Below are positions 48,862-62,813 of a stretch of 64,000 nucleotides of DNA, piece by piece (within the stretch, counting starts at the first letter, position 1; each line of letters opens with the position of its first letter). Below the pieces are notes generated by a model, which was not told the DNA's origin, made no database searches, and saw nothing but the letters and a program-made list of their open reading frames with translations. The DNA comes from Hydractinia symbiolongicarpus (lineage: Eukaryota; Cnidaria; Hydrozoa; Anthoathecata; Hydractiniidae). The stretch is from NCBI RefSeq assembly GCF_029227915.1, contig NC_079881.1, forward strand, positions 2,914,001 to 2,978,000, in the 5' to 3' direction. The translations under genes were made by a program, and so were the position numbers.

Positions 48862-50240
48862 CACTTTCTTTACTAGTTTCTTGGAGTGCTATTGGTTCAT
48901 TTATCACATTTATAAGGTCACAGTCTAAAATCAGTTCAATTAAGTCCCACAGTCAATCATTTCACTGTTAAAAGCATAACAACTTAGAAATATCGGATGA
49001 AAATCACTAAATACATGTTGGTACGAATATGTGACGCAACCGTTGTAACTCAAACGGATTGACACCGTTAGTAAGTCAATGAAATGTAGTTCTTGAAACT
49101 TTCTCGATATCTTCAGCGCGAACTAATGGCTGGGATTGATCCCACAGTAAAAAATGACTTATTTAACTTAATTTTGAAATAAAACTCTACCACTGCGCCC
49201 AGTGCAATCGCTGAGTTCCAGCAATCATGTCAAATTAAGAAGAATGGTATTTCTTGAAGCCCAATTGGCTCATTTATCGCATTTACAAGGTCACAGTCCA
49301 GAATCAGTTCAATTAAGTCCCACAGTCAATCGTTTCACTGTTAAAAGCGATGCAACCTAATAATATCCGAATACTATCGCTAAATACATGTGGGGACGAA
49401 TATGTGACGCAACCGTTGTAACTCAAACGGATTAACACCGTTAAAAAGTCAATGAAATGTAGTTTTTGATACTGTCTCTACTTCTTCAGCGCGAACTAAC
49501 GGCTGGGAATGGTCCCACAGTAATAAATGACTTATTAAACTTAATTTTTAAATAAAACGCTACCACAGTGCCCAGTGCAATCGCTGAGTTCCAGCAATTA
49601 AGTCAAATTAAGAAGAATGTTACTTTTTGTAGTCAAACTGGCTCATTTATCACATTTATAAGGTCAAAGTCCAAAATCAGTTTAATTAAGTCCCACAGTC
49701 AAACGTTTCACTGTTAAAAGCGATGCAACCTAAAAATATCCGAATACTATCGCTAAATACATGTGGGGACGAATATGTGACGCAACCATTGTAACTCAAA
49801 CGGATTGAAACCGTTAGAAAGTCAATGAAATGTAGTTTTTGAAACTGTCTCTATTTCTTCAGCGCCAACTTATGGCTGGGATTGGTCCCACAGTAAAAAA
49901 TGACTTTTTTATTTAAATTTTTAAATGAAGTGCTACGACATCGCCCAGTGTAATCGCTGATTTCCGGCAATCATGTCAAATTAAGAAGAATGGTATTCCT
50001 TGGAGCCCAATTGGCTCATTTATCACACTTACCAGGTCACAGTCAAGAATCAGTTCAATTAAGTCCCACAGTCAATCGTTTCACTCTTAAAAGCGATGCA
50101 ACTTAGTCACATCGGAAAAATATCACTAAATACATGTGGGGCGAATATGTGACGCAACCGTTGTAACTCAAACGGATTGACACCGTTAGAAAGCCAACGA
50201 AAAGTAGTTTTTGAAACTGTCTCTATTTCTTCAGCGCAAA

Positions 50241-50986
50241 CTAATGGCTGGGATTGATCCCACAGTAAAAAATGACTTATTTAACTTAATTTTTAAATAA
50301 AACTCTACCACAGCGCCCAGTGCAATCGCTGAGTTCCAGCAATCAAGTCAAATTAAGAAGAATGATATTTCTTGTAGGCAAACTGGCTCATTTATAACAT
50401 TTACCAGGTCACACTCCAAAGTTAGTTCAATTAAGTCCCACAGTCAATCGTTGCACTGTTAAAGGCGATGCAACCTAGTAATATCAGAATACTATCGCTA
50501 AATACATGTTGGTACGAATATGTGACGCAACCATTGTAACTCAAACAGATTGACACCGTTAGTAAGTCAATAAAATGTAGTTCTTGAAACCTTCTCTATT
50601 TCTTCAGCGCTAACTAATGGCTGGGATTGATCCCACAGTAAAAAATGACTTATTTAACTTAATTTTTAAATAAAACTCTACCACAGCGCCCAGTGCAATC
50701 GCTGAGTTCCAGCAATCAAGTCAAATTAAGAAGAATGATATTTCTTGTAGGCAAACTGGCTCATTTATAACATTTACCAGGTCACACTCCAAAGTTAGTT
50801 CAATTAAGTCCCACAGTCAATCGTTGCACTGTTAAAGGCGATGCAACCTAGTAATATCAGAATACTATCGCTAAATACATGTTGGTACGAATATGTGACG
50901 CAACCATTGTAACTCAAACAGATTGACACCGTTAGTAAGTCAATAAAATGTAGTTCTTGAAACCTTCTCTATTTCTTCAGCGCTAA
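50241..50986 (+). repeat. Tandem pair of near-identical monomers (373 bp)
   Basis: ctaatggctg at 50241, 50614 and 50987 delimits two units that share 'agaatgatatttcttgtaggc', 'ggtcacactcc' and 'cgttgcactg'. Most of the sequence is identical, indicating a very recent one-monomer duplication. Confidence 0.8.
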
Positions 50987-53511
50987 CTAATGGCTGGGAT
51001 TGATCCCACAGTAAAAAATGACTTATTTAACTTAATTTTTAAATAAAACGCTACCCCAGCGCTCAGTGTAATCGTTGAGTGCCAGCAATCTTGTCAATTT
51101 AAGAAGAATGTTATTTCTTGTAGTCAAACTGGCCCATTTATAACATTTATCTGGTCACAGTCCAAAGTTAGTTCAATTAAGTCCCACAGTCAATCGTTTC
51201 ACTGTTAAAAGCGATGCAACCTAATAATATCCGAATACTATCGCTAAATACATGTGTGGACGAATATGTGACGCAACCGTTGTAACCCAAACGGATTAAC
51301 ACCGTTAGAAAGTCAATGAAATGTAATTTTTCAAACTGTGGCTATTTCTTCAGCGCGTGCTAACGGCCAGGATTACTCCCACAGTAAAAAAAGACTTATT
51401 TATCTAAATTTTTAAATAAGGCACTACCACAGAGCCTAGTGTACTCGCTGAATTCCAGCAATCATGTCGAATTAAGAAGAATGGTAATTCTTGGAGCCCA
51501 ATTGGCTCATTTATCGCATTTATAAGGTCACAGTCCAGAATCAGTTCTATTAAGTCCCACAGTCAATCGTTTCACTGTTAAAAGCGATGGAACTTAGTGA
51601 TATCGGAAAAAAATCACTAAATACATGTTGGTACGAATATGTGACGCAACCGTTGTAAATCAAACGGATTAACACCGTTAAAAAGTCAATGAAATGTAGT
51701 TTTTGATACTGTCTCTATTTCTTCAGCGCGAACTAACGGCTGGGAATGGTCCCAGAGTAAAAAATGACTTATTAAACTTAATTTTTAAATAAAACGCTAC
51801 CACAGTGCCCAGTGCAATCGCTGAGTTCCAGCAATTAAGTCAAATTAAGAAGAATGTTACTTTTTGTAGTCAAACTGGCTCATTTATCACATTTATAAGG
51901 TCAAAGTCCAAAATCAGTTCAATTAAGTCCCACAGTCAAACGTTTCACTGTTAAAAGCGATGCAACCTAGTAATATCCGAATACTATCGCTAAATACATA
52001 TCGGGCGAATATGTGACGCAACCGTTGTAACTCAAACGGATTGACACCGTTAGAAAGTCAACGAAAAGTAGTTTTTGAAACTGTCTCTATTTCTTCAGCG
52101 CGAACTAATGGCTGGGATTGGTCACACAGTAAAAAATGACTTATTTAACTTAATTTTTAAAGAAAACTCTACCACAGCGCCCAGTGCAATCGCTGAGTTC
52201 CAGCAATCAAATCAAACTAAGAAGAATGATATTTCTTGTAGACAAACTGGCTCATTTATAACATTTATCAGGTCACACTCCAAAGTTAGTTCAATTAAGT
52301 CCCACAGTCAATCGTTTCACTGTTAAAGGCGATGCAACCTAGTAATATCAGAATACTATCGCTAAATACATGTTGGTACGAATATGTGACGCAACCATTG
52401 TAACTCAACCCGATTGACACCGTTAGTAAGTCAAAGAAATGTAGTTCTTGCAACTTTCTCTATTTCTTCAGCGCGAACTAATGGCTGGGATTGATCCCAC
52501 AGTAAAAAATGACTTATTTAACCTAATTTTTAAATAAAACGCTACCACAGTTCCCAGTGCAATCGCTGTGTTCCAGCAATTAAGTCAAATTAAGAAGAAT
52601 GTTACTTTTTGTAGTCAAACTGGCTCATTTATCACATTTATAAGGTCAAAGTCCAAAATCAGTTTGATTAAGTCCCACAGTCAAACAGTTCACTGTTAAA
52701 AGCGATGCAACCTAGTAATATCCGAATACTTTCGCGAAATACATATCGGGCGAATATGTGACGCAACAATTGTAACTCAAACGGATTGACACCGTTAGAA
52801 AGTCAACGAAAAGTAGTTTTTGAAACTGTGTCTATTTCTTCAGCGCGAACTAATGGCTGGGATTGGTCCCACAGTAAAGAATGACTTATTTAACTTAATT
52901 TTTAAATAAAACTCTACCACAGCGCCCAGTGCAATCGCTGAGTTCCAGCAATCATGTCAAATTAAGAAGAATGATATTTCTTGTAGACAAACTGGCTCAT
53001 TTATAACATTTATCAGGTCACACTCCAAAGTTAGTTCAATTAAGTCCCACAGTCAATCGTTTCACTGTTAAAGGCGATGCAACCTAGTAATATCAGAATA
53101 CTATCGCTAAATACATGTTAGTACGAATATGTGACGCAACCATTGTAACTCAACCGGATTGACACCGTTAGTAAGTCAATGAAATGTAGTTCTTGAAACT
53201 TTCTCTATTTCTTCAGCGCGAACTAATGGCTGGGATTGATCCCACAGTAAAAAATGACTTATTTAACCTAATTTTTAAATAAAACGCTACCACAGTTCCC
53301 AGTGCAATCGCTGTGTTCCAGCAATTAAGTCAAATTAAGAAGAATGTTACTTTTTGTAGTCAAACTGGCTCATTTATCACATTTATAAGGTCAAAGTTCA
53401 AAATCAGTTTGATTAAGTCCCACAGTCCAACAGTTCACTGTTAAAAGCGATGCAACCTAGTAATATCCGAATACTATCGCTAAATACATGTGGGGACGAA
53501 TATGTAGCGCA

Positions 53512-53633
53512 ACCGTTGTAACTCAAACGGATTGATACCATTAGAAAGTCAATGAAATGTAGGTTTTGAAAACTATTTCTTCAGCGCGCGATAACGGCTA
53601 GTGACGAACGGTTAGTGACGAACATGTGACGCA
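53512..53633 (+). repeat. 122-bp truncated monomer, copy 1
   Basis: The distance from accgttg to the next accattg is 122 bp instead of ~372, so about 250 bp is missing. The deletion joins 'ataacggctag' to 'gacgaacatgtgacgc', and the junction carries a direct repeat of TAGTGACGAAC (53599-53609 and 53613-53623) separated by GGT. This suggests template slippage or a repair event when the deletion formed. Confidence 0.85.
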
Positions 53634-55496
53634 ACCATTGTAACTCAAACGGATTGATACCGCCAAGAAGTCGATGAAGTGTAGATTTTGAGAATGTCTC
53701 TATTTCTTCAGCGCGTGCTAACGGCCAGGATTTGTCCCACAGAAAAAAGGACTTATTAAAGTTAATTTTTTAATAAAGCACTACCACAGAGCCTAGTGTA
53801 CTCGCTGAATTCCAGCAATCATGTGAAATTAAGAAGAATGGTATTTCTTGAAGCCCAATTGGCTCATTTATCGCATTTACAAGGTCGCAGTCCAAAGTTA
53901 GTTCAATTAAGTCCCACAGTCAATCGTTTCACTGTTAAAAGCGATGCAACCTAATAATATCCGAATACTATCGCTTAATACATGTTGGTACGAATATGTG
54001 ACGCAACCGTTGTAAATCAAACGGATTAACACCGTTAAAAAGTCAATGAAATGTAGTTTTTGAAACTGTCCCTATTTCTTCAGCGCGCGATAACGGCTAG
54101 GATTGGTCCCACAGTAAAAAATGACTTTTTTATCTTAATTTTTTAAAAAAGTGCTACCCCAGCGCCCAGTGTAATCGTTGAGTGCCAGCAATCATGTCAA
54201 TTTAAGAAGAATGTTATTTCTTGTAGTCAAACTAGCCCATTTATAACATTTATCAGGTCACAGTCCAAAGTTAGTTCAATTAAGTCCCACAGTCAATCGT
54301 TTCACTGTTAAAAGCGATGCATCCTAATAATATCCGAATACTATCACTAAATACATGTTGGTACGAATACGTGACGCAACCGTTGTAAATCAAACGGATT
54401 AACACCGTTAAAAAGTCAATGAAATATAGTTTTTGATACTGTCTCTATTTCTTCAGCGCGAACTAACGGCTGGGATTGATCCCACAGTAAAAAATGACTT
54501 ATTTAACCTAATTTTTAAATAAAACGCTACCACAGTTCCCAGTGCAATCGCTGTGTTCCAGCAATTAAGTCAAATTAAGAAGAATGTTACTTTTTGTAGT
54601 CAAACTGGCTCATTTATCACATTTATAAGGTCAAAGTCCAAAATCAGTTTGATTAAGTCCCACAGTCAAACAGTTCACTGTTAAAAGCGATGCAACCTAG
54701 TAATATCCGAATACTTTCGCGAAATACATATCGGGCGAATATGTGACGCAACAATTGTAACTCAAACGGATTGACACCGTTAGAAAGTCAACGAAAAGTA
54801 GTTTTTGAAACTGTGTCTATTTCTTCAGCGCGAACTAATGGCTGGGATTGGTCCCACAGTAAAGAATGACTTATTTAACTTAATTTTTAAATAAAACTCT
54901 ACCACAGCGCCCAGTGCAATCGCTGAGTTCCAGCAATCAAGTCAAATTAAGAAGAATGATATTTCTTGTAGACAAACTGGCTCATTTATAACATTTATCA
55001 GGTCACACTCCAAAGTTAGTTCAATTAAGTCCCACAGTCAATCGTTTCACTGTTAAAGGCGATGCAACCTAGTAATATCAGAATACTATCGCTAAATACA
55101 TGTTAGTACGAATATGTGACGCAACCATTGTAACTCAACCGGATTGACACCGTTAGTAAGTCAATGAAATGTAGTTCTTGAAACTTTCTCTATTTCTTCA
55201 GCGCGAACTAATGGCTGGGATTGATCCCACAGTAAAAAATGACTTATTTAACCTAATTTTTAAATAAAACGCTACCACAGTTCCCAGTGCAATCGCTGTG
55301 TTCCAGCAATTAAGTCAAATTAAGAAGAATGTTACTTTTTGTAGTCAAACTGGCTCATTTATAACATTTATAAGGTCAAAGTCCAAAATCAGTTTAATTA
55401 AGTCCCACAGTCAAACAATTCACTGTTAAAAGCGATGCAACCTAGTAATATCCGAATACTATCGCTAAATACATGTGGGGACGAATATGTAGCGCA

Positions 55497-55618
55497 ACCG
55501 TTGTAACTCAAACGGATTGATACCATTAGAAAGTCAATGAAATGTAGGTTTTGAAAACTATTTCTTCAGCGCGCGATAACGGCTAGTGACGAACGGTTAG
55601 TGACGAACATGTGACGCA
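55497..55618 (+). repeat. 122-bp truncated monomer, copy 2
   Basis: Same junction and direct repeat as copy 1, 1985 bp further on. Confidence 0.85.
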
Positions 55619-57481
55619 ACCATTGTAACTCAAACGGATTGATACCGCCAAGAAGTCGATGAAGTGTAGATTTTGAGGATGTCTCTATTTCTTCAGCGCG
55701 TGCTAACGGCCAGGATTTGTCCCACAGAAAAAAGGACTTATTAAAGTTAATTTCTTAATAAAGCACTACCACAGAGCCTAGTGTACTCGCTGAATTCCAG
55801 CAATCATGTGAAATTAAGAAGAATGGTATTTCTTGAAGCCCAATTGGCTCATTTATCGCATTTACAAGGTCGCAGTCCAAAGTTAGTTCAATTAAGTCCC
55901 ACAGTCAATCGTTTCACTGTTAAAAGCGATGCAACCTAATAATATCCGAATACTATCGCTAAATACATGTGGGGACGAATATGTAGCGCAACCGTTGTAA
56001 CTCAAACGGATTGATACCATTATAAAGTCAATGAAATGTAGTTTTTGAAACTGTCGCTATTTCTTCAGCGCGCGATAACGGCTAGGATTGGTCCCACAGT
56101 AAAAAATGACTTTTTTATCTTAATTTTTTAAAAAAGTGCTACCCCAGCGCCCAGTGTAATCGTTGAGTGCCAGCAATCATGTCAATTTAAGAAGAATGTT
56201 ATTTCTTGTAGTCAAACTGGCCCATTTATAACATTTATCAGGTCACAGTCCAAAGTTAGTTCAATTAAGTCCCACAGTCAATCGTTTCACTGTTAAAAGC
56301 GATGCAACCTAATAATATCCGAATACTATCGCTAAATACATGTGGGGACGAATATGTGACGCAACCGTTGTAACTCAAACGGATTAACACCGTTAGAAAG
56401 TCAATGAAATGTAATTTTTCAAACTGTGTCTATTTCTTCAGCGCGTGCTAACGGCCAGGATTACTCCCACAGTAAAAAAAGACTTATTTATCTAAATTTT
56501 TAAATAAAGCACTACCACAGAGACTAGTGTACTCGCTGAATTCCAGCAATCATGTCGAATTAAGAAGAATGGTATTTCTTGGAGCCCAATTGGCTCATTT
56601 ATCGCATTTATAAGGTCACAGTCCAGAATCAGTTCAATTAAGTCCCACAGTCAATCGTTTCACTGTTAAAAGCGATGCAACTTAGTGATATCGGAAAAAA
56701 ATCACTAAATACATGTTGGTACGAATATGTGACGCAACCGTTGTAAATCAAACGGATTAACACCGTTAAAAAGTCAATGAAATGTAGTTTTTGATACTGT
56801 CTCTATTTCTTCAGCGCGAACTAACGGCTGGGAATGGTCCCAGAGTAAAAAATGACTTATTAAACTTAATTTTTAAATAAAACGCTACCACAGTGCCCAG
56901 TGCAATCGCTGAGTTCCAGCAATTAAGTCAAATTAGGAAGATTGTTACTTTTTGTAGTCAAACTGGCTCATTTATCACATTTATAAGGTCAAAGTCCAAA
57001 ATCAGTTCAATTAAGTCCCACAGTCAAACGCTTCACTGTTAAAAGCAATGCAACCTAGTAATATCCGAATACTATCGCTAAATACATATCGGGCGAATAT
57101 GTGACGCAACCGTTGTAACTCAAACGGATTGACACCGTTAGAAAGTCAACGAAAAGTAGTTTTTGAAACTGTCTCTATTTCTTCAGCGCGAACTAATGGC
57201 TGGGATTGGTCCCACAGTAAAGAATGACTTATTTAACTTAATTTTTAAATAAAACTCTACCACAGCGCCCAGTGCAATCGCTGTGTTCCAGCAATTAGTT
57301 CAAATTAAGAAGAATGTTACTTTTTGTAGTCAAACTGGCTCATTTATCACATTTATAAGGTCAAAGTCCAAAATCAGTTTGATTAAGTCCCACAGTCAAA
57401 CAGTTAACTGTTAAAAGCGATGCAACCTTGTAATATCCGAATACTATCGCTAAATACATGTGGGGACGAATATGTAGCGCA

Positions 57482-57603
57482 ACCGTTGTAACTCAAATGG
57501 ATTGATACCATTAGAAAGTCAATGAAATGTAGTTTTTGAAAACTATTTCTTCAGCGCGCGATAACGGCTAGTGACGAACGGTTAGTGACGAACATGTGAC
57601 GCA
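57482..57603 (+). repeat. 122-bp truncated monomer, copy 3
   Basis: Same junction, another 1985 bp on; small differences upstream (ctcaaatgg). Confidence 0.85.
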
Positions 57604-59093
57604 ACCATTGTAACTCAAACGGATTGATACCGCCAAGAAGTCGATGAAGTGTAGATTTTGAGAATGTCTCTATTTCTTCAGCGCGTGCTAACGGCCAGGA
57701 TTTGTCCCACAGAAAAAAGGACTTATTAAAGTTAATTTTTTAATAAAGCACTACCACAGAGCCTACTGTACTCGCTGAATTCCAGCGATCATGTCAAATT
57801 AAGAAGAATGGTATTACTTGAAGCCCAATTGGCTCATTTATCGCATTTACAAGGTCGCAGTCCAAAGTTAGTTCAATTAAGTCCCACAGTCAATCGTTTC
57901 ACTGTTAAAAGCGATGCAACCTAATAATATCCGAATACTATCGCTAAATACATGTGGGGACGAATATGTAGCGCAACCGTTGTAACTCAAACGGATTGAT
58001 ACCATTAGAAAGTCAATGAAATGTAGTTTTTGAAACTGTCTCTATTTCTTCAGCGCGAACTAACGGCTGGGAATGGTCCCAGGGTAAAAGATGACTTATT
58101 AAACTTAATTTTTAAATAAAACGCTACCACAGTGCCCAGTGCAATCGCTGAGTTCCAGCAATTAAGTCAAATTAAGAAGAATGTTACTTTTTGTAGTCAA
58201 ACTGGCTCATTTATCACATTTATAAGATCAAAGTCCAAATTCAGTTCGATTAAGTCCCACAGTCAAACGTTTCACTGTTAAAAGCGATGCAACCTAGTAA
58301 TATCCGAATACTATCGCTAAATACATATCGGGCGAATATGTGACGCAACCGTTGTAACTCAAACGGATTGACACCGTTAGAATGTCAATGAAATGTAGTT
58401 TTTAAAACTGTCTCTATTTCTTCAGCGCGTGGTAACGGCCAGGATTACTCCCACAGTAAAAAAAGATTTATTTATCTAAATTTTTAAATAAAGCACTACC
58501 ACAGAGCCTAGTGTACTCGCTGAATTCCAGCAATCAAGTCAAATGAAGAAGAATGATATTTCTTGTAGACAAACTGGCTCATTTATAACATTTATCAGGT
58601 CACACTCCAAAGTTAGTTCAATTAAGTCCCACAGTCAACCGTTTCACTGTTAAAGGCGATGCAACCTAGTAATATCAGAATACTATCGCTAAATACATGT
58701 TGGTACGAATATGTGACGCAACCATTGTAACTCAACCGGATTGACACTGTTAGTAAGTCAATGAAATGTAGTTCTTGAAACTTTCTCTATTTCTTCAGCG
58801 CGAACTAATGGCTGGGATTGATCCCACAGTAAAAAATGACTTATTTAACCTAATTTTTAAATAAAACACTACCACAGTTCCCAGTGCAATCGCTGTGTTC
58901 CAGCAGTTAAGTCAAATTAAGAAGAATGTTACTTTTTGTAGTCAAACTGGCTCATTTATCACATTTATAAGGTCAAAGTCCAAAATCAGTTTGATTAAGT
59001 CCCACAGTCAAACAGTTCACTGTTAAAAGCGATGCAACCTAGTAATATCCGAATACTATCGCTAAATACATGTGGGGACGAATATGTAGCGCA

Positions 59094-59215
59094 ACCGTTG
59101 TAACTCAAACGGATTGATACCATTAGAAAGTCAATGAAATGTAGTTTTTGAAAACTATTTCTTCAGCGCGCAATAACGGCTAGTGACGAACGGTTAGTGA
59201 CGAACATGTGACGCA
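59094..59215 (+). repeat. 122-bp truncated monomer, copy 4
   Basis: Same junction, 1612 bp on (four monomers plus 122). It carries the 'gcgcaataacgg' variant shared with copies 5 to 7. Confidence 0.85.
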
Positions 59216-60706
59216 ACCATTGTAACTCAAACGGATTGATACCGCCAAGAAGTCGATGAAGTGTAGATTTTGAGAATGTCTCTATTTCTTCAGCGCGTGC
59301 TAACGGCCAGGATTTGTCCCACAGAAAAAAGGACTTATTAAAGTTAATTTTTTAATAAAGCACTACCACAGAGCCTAGTGTACTCGCTGAATTCCAGCAA
59401 TCATGTCGAATTAAGAAGAATGGTATTCCTTGGAGTCCAATTGGATCATTTATCGAGTTTACAAGGTCACAGTCCGGAATCAGTTCAATTAAGTCCCACA
59501 GTCAATCGTTTCACTGTTAAAAGCGATGCAACTAAGTCACATCGGAAAGAAATCACTAAATACATGTTGGTACGAATATGTGACGCAACCGTTGTAACTC
59601 AAACAGATTAACACCGTTAGAAAGTCAATGAAATGCAGTTTTCGAAACTGTTTCTATTTCTTCAGTGCGAACTAACGGCTGGGATTGGCCCCACAGTAAA
59701 AAATGACTTATTTAACTAAATTTTTAAATAAAACGCTACCACAGTGCCCAGTGCAATCGCTGAGTTCCAGCAATCAAGTCAAATTAAGAAGAATGTTACT
59801 TCTTGTAGTCAAACTGGCTCATTTATCACATTTTTAAGGTTAAAGTCCAAAATCAGTTCAATTAAGTCCCACAGTCAATCGTTTCACTGTTAAAAGCGAT
59901 GCAACCTAGTAATATCAGAATACCATCGCTAAATACATGTTGGTACGAATATCTGACGCAACCGTTGTAACTCAAACGGATTGAAACCGTTAGAAAGTCA
60001 ATGAAATGTAGTTTTTGAAACTGTCTCTATTTCTTCAGCGCGAACTTATGGCTGGGATTGGTCCCACAGTAAAAAACGACTTTTTTATTTAAATTTTTAA
60101 ATGAAGTGCTACCACAGCGCCCAGTGTAATTGCTGATTTCCGGCAATCATGTCAAATTAAGAAGAATGGTATTCCTTGGAGCCCAATTGGCTCATTTATC
60201 AAATTTAAAAGGTCACAGTCAAGAATCAGTTCAATTAAGTCCCACAGTCAATCGTTTCACTGTTAAAAGCGATGCAACTTAGTCACATCAGAAAAATATC
60301 ACTAAATACATGTTGGTACGAATATGTGACGCAGCCGTTTTAACTCAACCGGATTAACACCGTTAGAATGTCAATGAAATGTAGTTTTTGAAACTGTCTC
60401 TATTTCTTCAGCGCGTGCTAACGGCCAGGATTACTCCCACAGTAAAAAAAGATTTATTTATCTCAATTTTTAAATAAAGCACTACCACAGAGCCTAGTGT
60501 ACTCGTTGAATTCCAGCAATCATGTCGAATTAAGAAGAATGTTACTTCTTGTAGTCAAACTGGCTCATTTATCACATTTATAAGGTCAAAGTCCAAAATC
60601 AGTTTGATTAAGTCCCACAGTCAAACAGTTCACTGTTAAAAGCGATGCAACCTAGTAATATCCGAATACTATCGCTAAATACATGTGGGGACGAATATGT
60701 AGCGCA

Positions 60707-60828
60707 ACCGTTGTAACTCAAACGGATTGATACCATTAGAAAGTCAATGAAATGTAGTTTTTGAAAACTATTTCTTCAGCGCGCAATAACGGCTAGTGAC
60801 GAACGGTTAGTGACGAACATGTGACGCA
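60707..60828 (+). repeat. 122-bp truncated monomer, copy 5
   Basis: Same junction, 1613 bp on. Confidence 0.85.
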
Positions 60829-61573
60829 ACCATTGTAACTCAAACGGATTGATACCGCCAAGAAGTCGATGAAGTGCAGATTTTGAGAATGTCTCTATTT
60901 CTTCAGCGCGTGCTAACGGCCAAGATTTGTCCCACAGAAAAAAGGACTTATTAAAGTTAATTTTTTAATAAAGCACTACCACAGAGCCTAGTGTAGTCGC
61001 TGAATTCCAGCAATCATGTCGAATTAAGAAGAATGGTATTCCTTGGAGTCCAATTGGATCATTTATCGAGTTTACAAGGTCACAGTCCGGAATCAGTTCA
61101 ATTAAGTCCCACAGTCAATCGTCTCACTGTTAAAAGCGATGCAACCTAGTAATATCAGAATACTATCACTAAATACATGTTGGTACGAATATGTGACGCA
61201 GCCGTTTTAACTCAACCGGATTAACACCGTTAGAATGTCAATGAAATGTAGTTTTTGAAACTGTCTCTATTTCTTCAGCGCGTGCTAACGGCCAGGATTA
61301 CTCCCACAGTAAAAAAAGATTTATTTATCTCAATTTTTAAATAAAGCACTACCACAGAGCCTAGTGTACTCGCTGAATTCCAGCAATCATGTCGAATTAA
61401 GAAGAATGTTACTTCTTGTAGTCAAACTGGCTCATTTATCACATTTATAAGGTCAAAGTCCAAAATCAGTTTGATTAAGTCCCACAGTCAAACAGTTCAC
61501 TGTTAAAAGCGATGCAACCTAGTAATATCCGAATACTATCGCTAAATACATGTGGGGACGAATATGTAGCGCA

Positions 61574-61695
61574 ACCGTTGTAACTCAAACGGATTGATAC
61601 CATTAGAAAGTCAATGAAATGTAGTTTTTGAAAACTATTTCTTCAGCGCGCAATAACGGCTAGTGACGAACGGTTAGTGACGAACATATGACGCA
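61574..61695 (+). repeat. 122-bp truncated monomer, copy 6
   Basis: Same junction, 867 bp on (two monomers plus 122). Confidence 0.85.
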
Positions 61696-62813
61696 ACCAT
61701 TGTAACTCAAACGGATTGATACCGCCAAGAAGACGATGAAGTGTAGATTTTGAGAATGTCTCTATTTCTTCAGCGCGTGCTAACGGCCAGGATTTGTCCC
61801 ACAGAAAAAAGGACTTATTAAAGTTAATTTTTTAATAAAGCACTACCACAGAGCCTAGTGTACTCGCTGAATTCCAGCAATCATGTCGAATTAAGAAGAA
61901 TGGTATTCCTTGGAGTCCAATTGGATCATTTATCGAGTTTACAAGGTCACAGTCCGGAATCAGTTCAATTAAGTCCCACAGTCAATCGTTTCACTGTTAA
62001 AAGCGATGCAACTAAGTCACATCGGAAAGAAATCACTAAATACATGTTGGTACGAATATGTGACGCAACCGTTGTAACTCAAACAGATTAACACCGTTAG
62101 AAAGTCAATGAAATGCAGTTTTCGAAACTGTTTCTATTTCTTCAGTGCAAACTAACGGCTGGGATTGGCCCCACAGTAAAAAATGACTTATTTAACTAAA
62201 TTTTTAAATAAAACGCTACCACAGTGCCCAGTGCAATCGCTGAGTTCCAGCAATCAAGTCAAATTAAGAAGAATGTTACTTCTTGTAGTCAAACTGGCTC
62301 ATTTATCACATTTTTAAGGTTAAAGTCCAAAATCAGTTCAATTAAGTCCCACAGTCAATCGTTTCACTGTTAAAAGCGATGCAACCTAGTAATATCAGAA
62401 TACCATCGCTAAATACATGTTGGTACGAATATCTGACGCAACCGTTGTAACTCAAACGGATTGAAACCGTTAGAAAGTCAATGAAATGTAATTTTTGAAA
62501 CTGTCTCTATTTCTTCAGCGCGAACTTATGGCTGGGATTGGTCCCACAGTAAAAAACGACTTTTTTATTTAAATTTTTAAATGAAATGCTACCACAGCGC
62601 CCAGTGTAATTGCTAATTTCCGGCAATCATGTCAAATTAAGAAGAATGGTATTCCTTGGAGCCCAATTGGCTCATTTATCAAATTTAAAAGGTCACAGTC
62701 AAGAATCAGTTCAATTAAGTCCCACAGTCAATCGTTTCACTGTTAAAAGCGATGCAACTTAGTCATATCGGAAAAATATCACTAAGTACATGTTGGTACG
62801 AATATGTGACGCA

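Larger units (their letters stand above)
45720..48876. mobile_element. 3.16-kb island; candidate non-autonomous Helentron-like insert
   Basis: This non-satellite sequence splits one monomer. The left flank ends 'aagaatgtta' and the right flank resumes 'tttcttggagt', which join to the normal 'gaatgttatttcttgg' with no bases lost and no evident target duplication. The flank carries the 'attggttcattt' variant, diagnostic of the same subtype as the left flank ('agtgtttgagaagg'), so both sides are one monomer. The ends show TTGCGGAGAG at the left terminus and its inverse 15 bp from the right terminus, a short palindrome (48839-48850), and terminal CTAG followed by T. Asymmetric inverted repeats, a 3' palindrome, T/T or A/T targets and absence of target duplication are known hallmarks of Helitron2/Helentron-type elements. 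No Rep/helicase is encoded, so the classification is inference; exact ends are uncertain by 1-2 bases. Confidence 0.5.
52485..55960 (+). repeat. 1985-bp higher-order repeat (five monomers + 122 bp)
   Basis: 52485-53975 is repeated at 54470-55960 with offset 1985, and part of it again at 57265-58040. 1985 equals five whole monomers plus the 122-bp truncated monomer that each unit contains. The duplicated part carries several private variants (acatatcgggcg, gcaacaattg, ctcaaccggattg). Confidence 0.8.

Noticed and set aside
48461-48928. Two overlapping Leu/Pro/Cys-rich frames of 155 and 123 residues
   Set aside because: Both come from the TGCC-rich minisatellite, which has few stops in any frame; the longer one runs on into satellite sequence.
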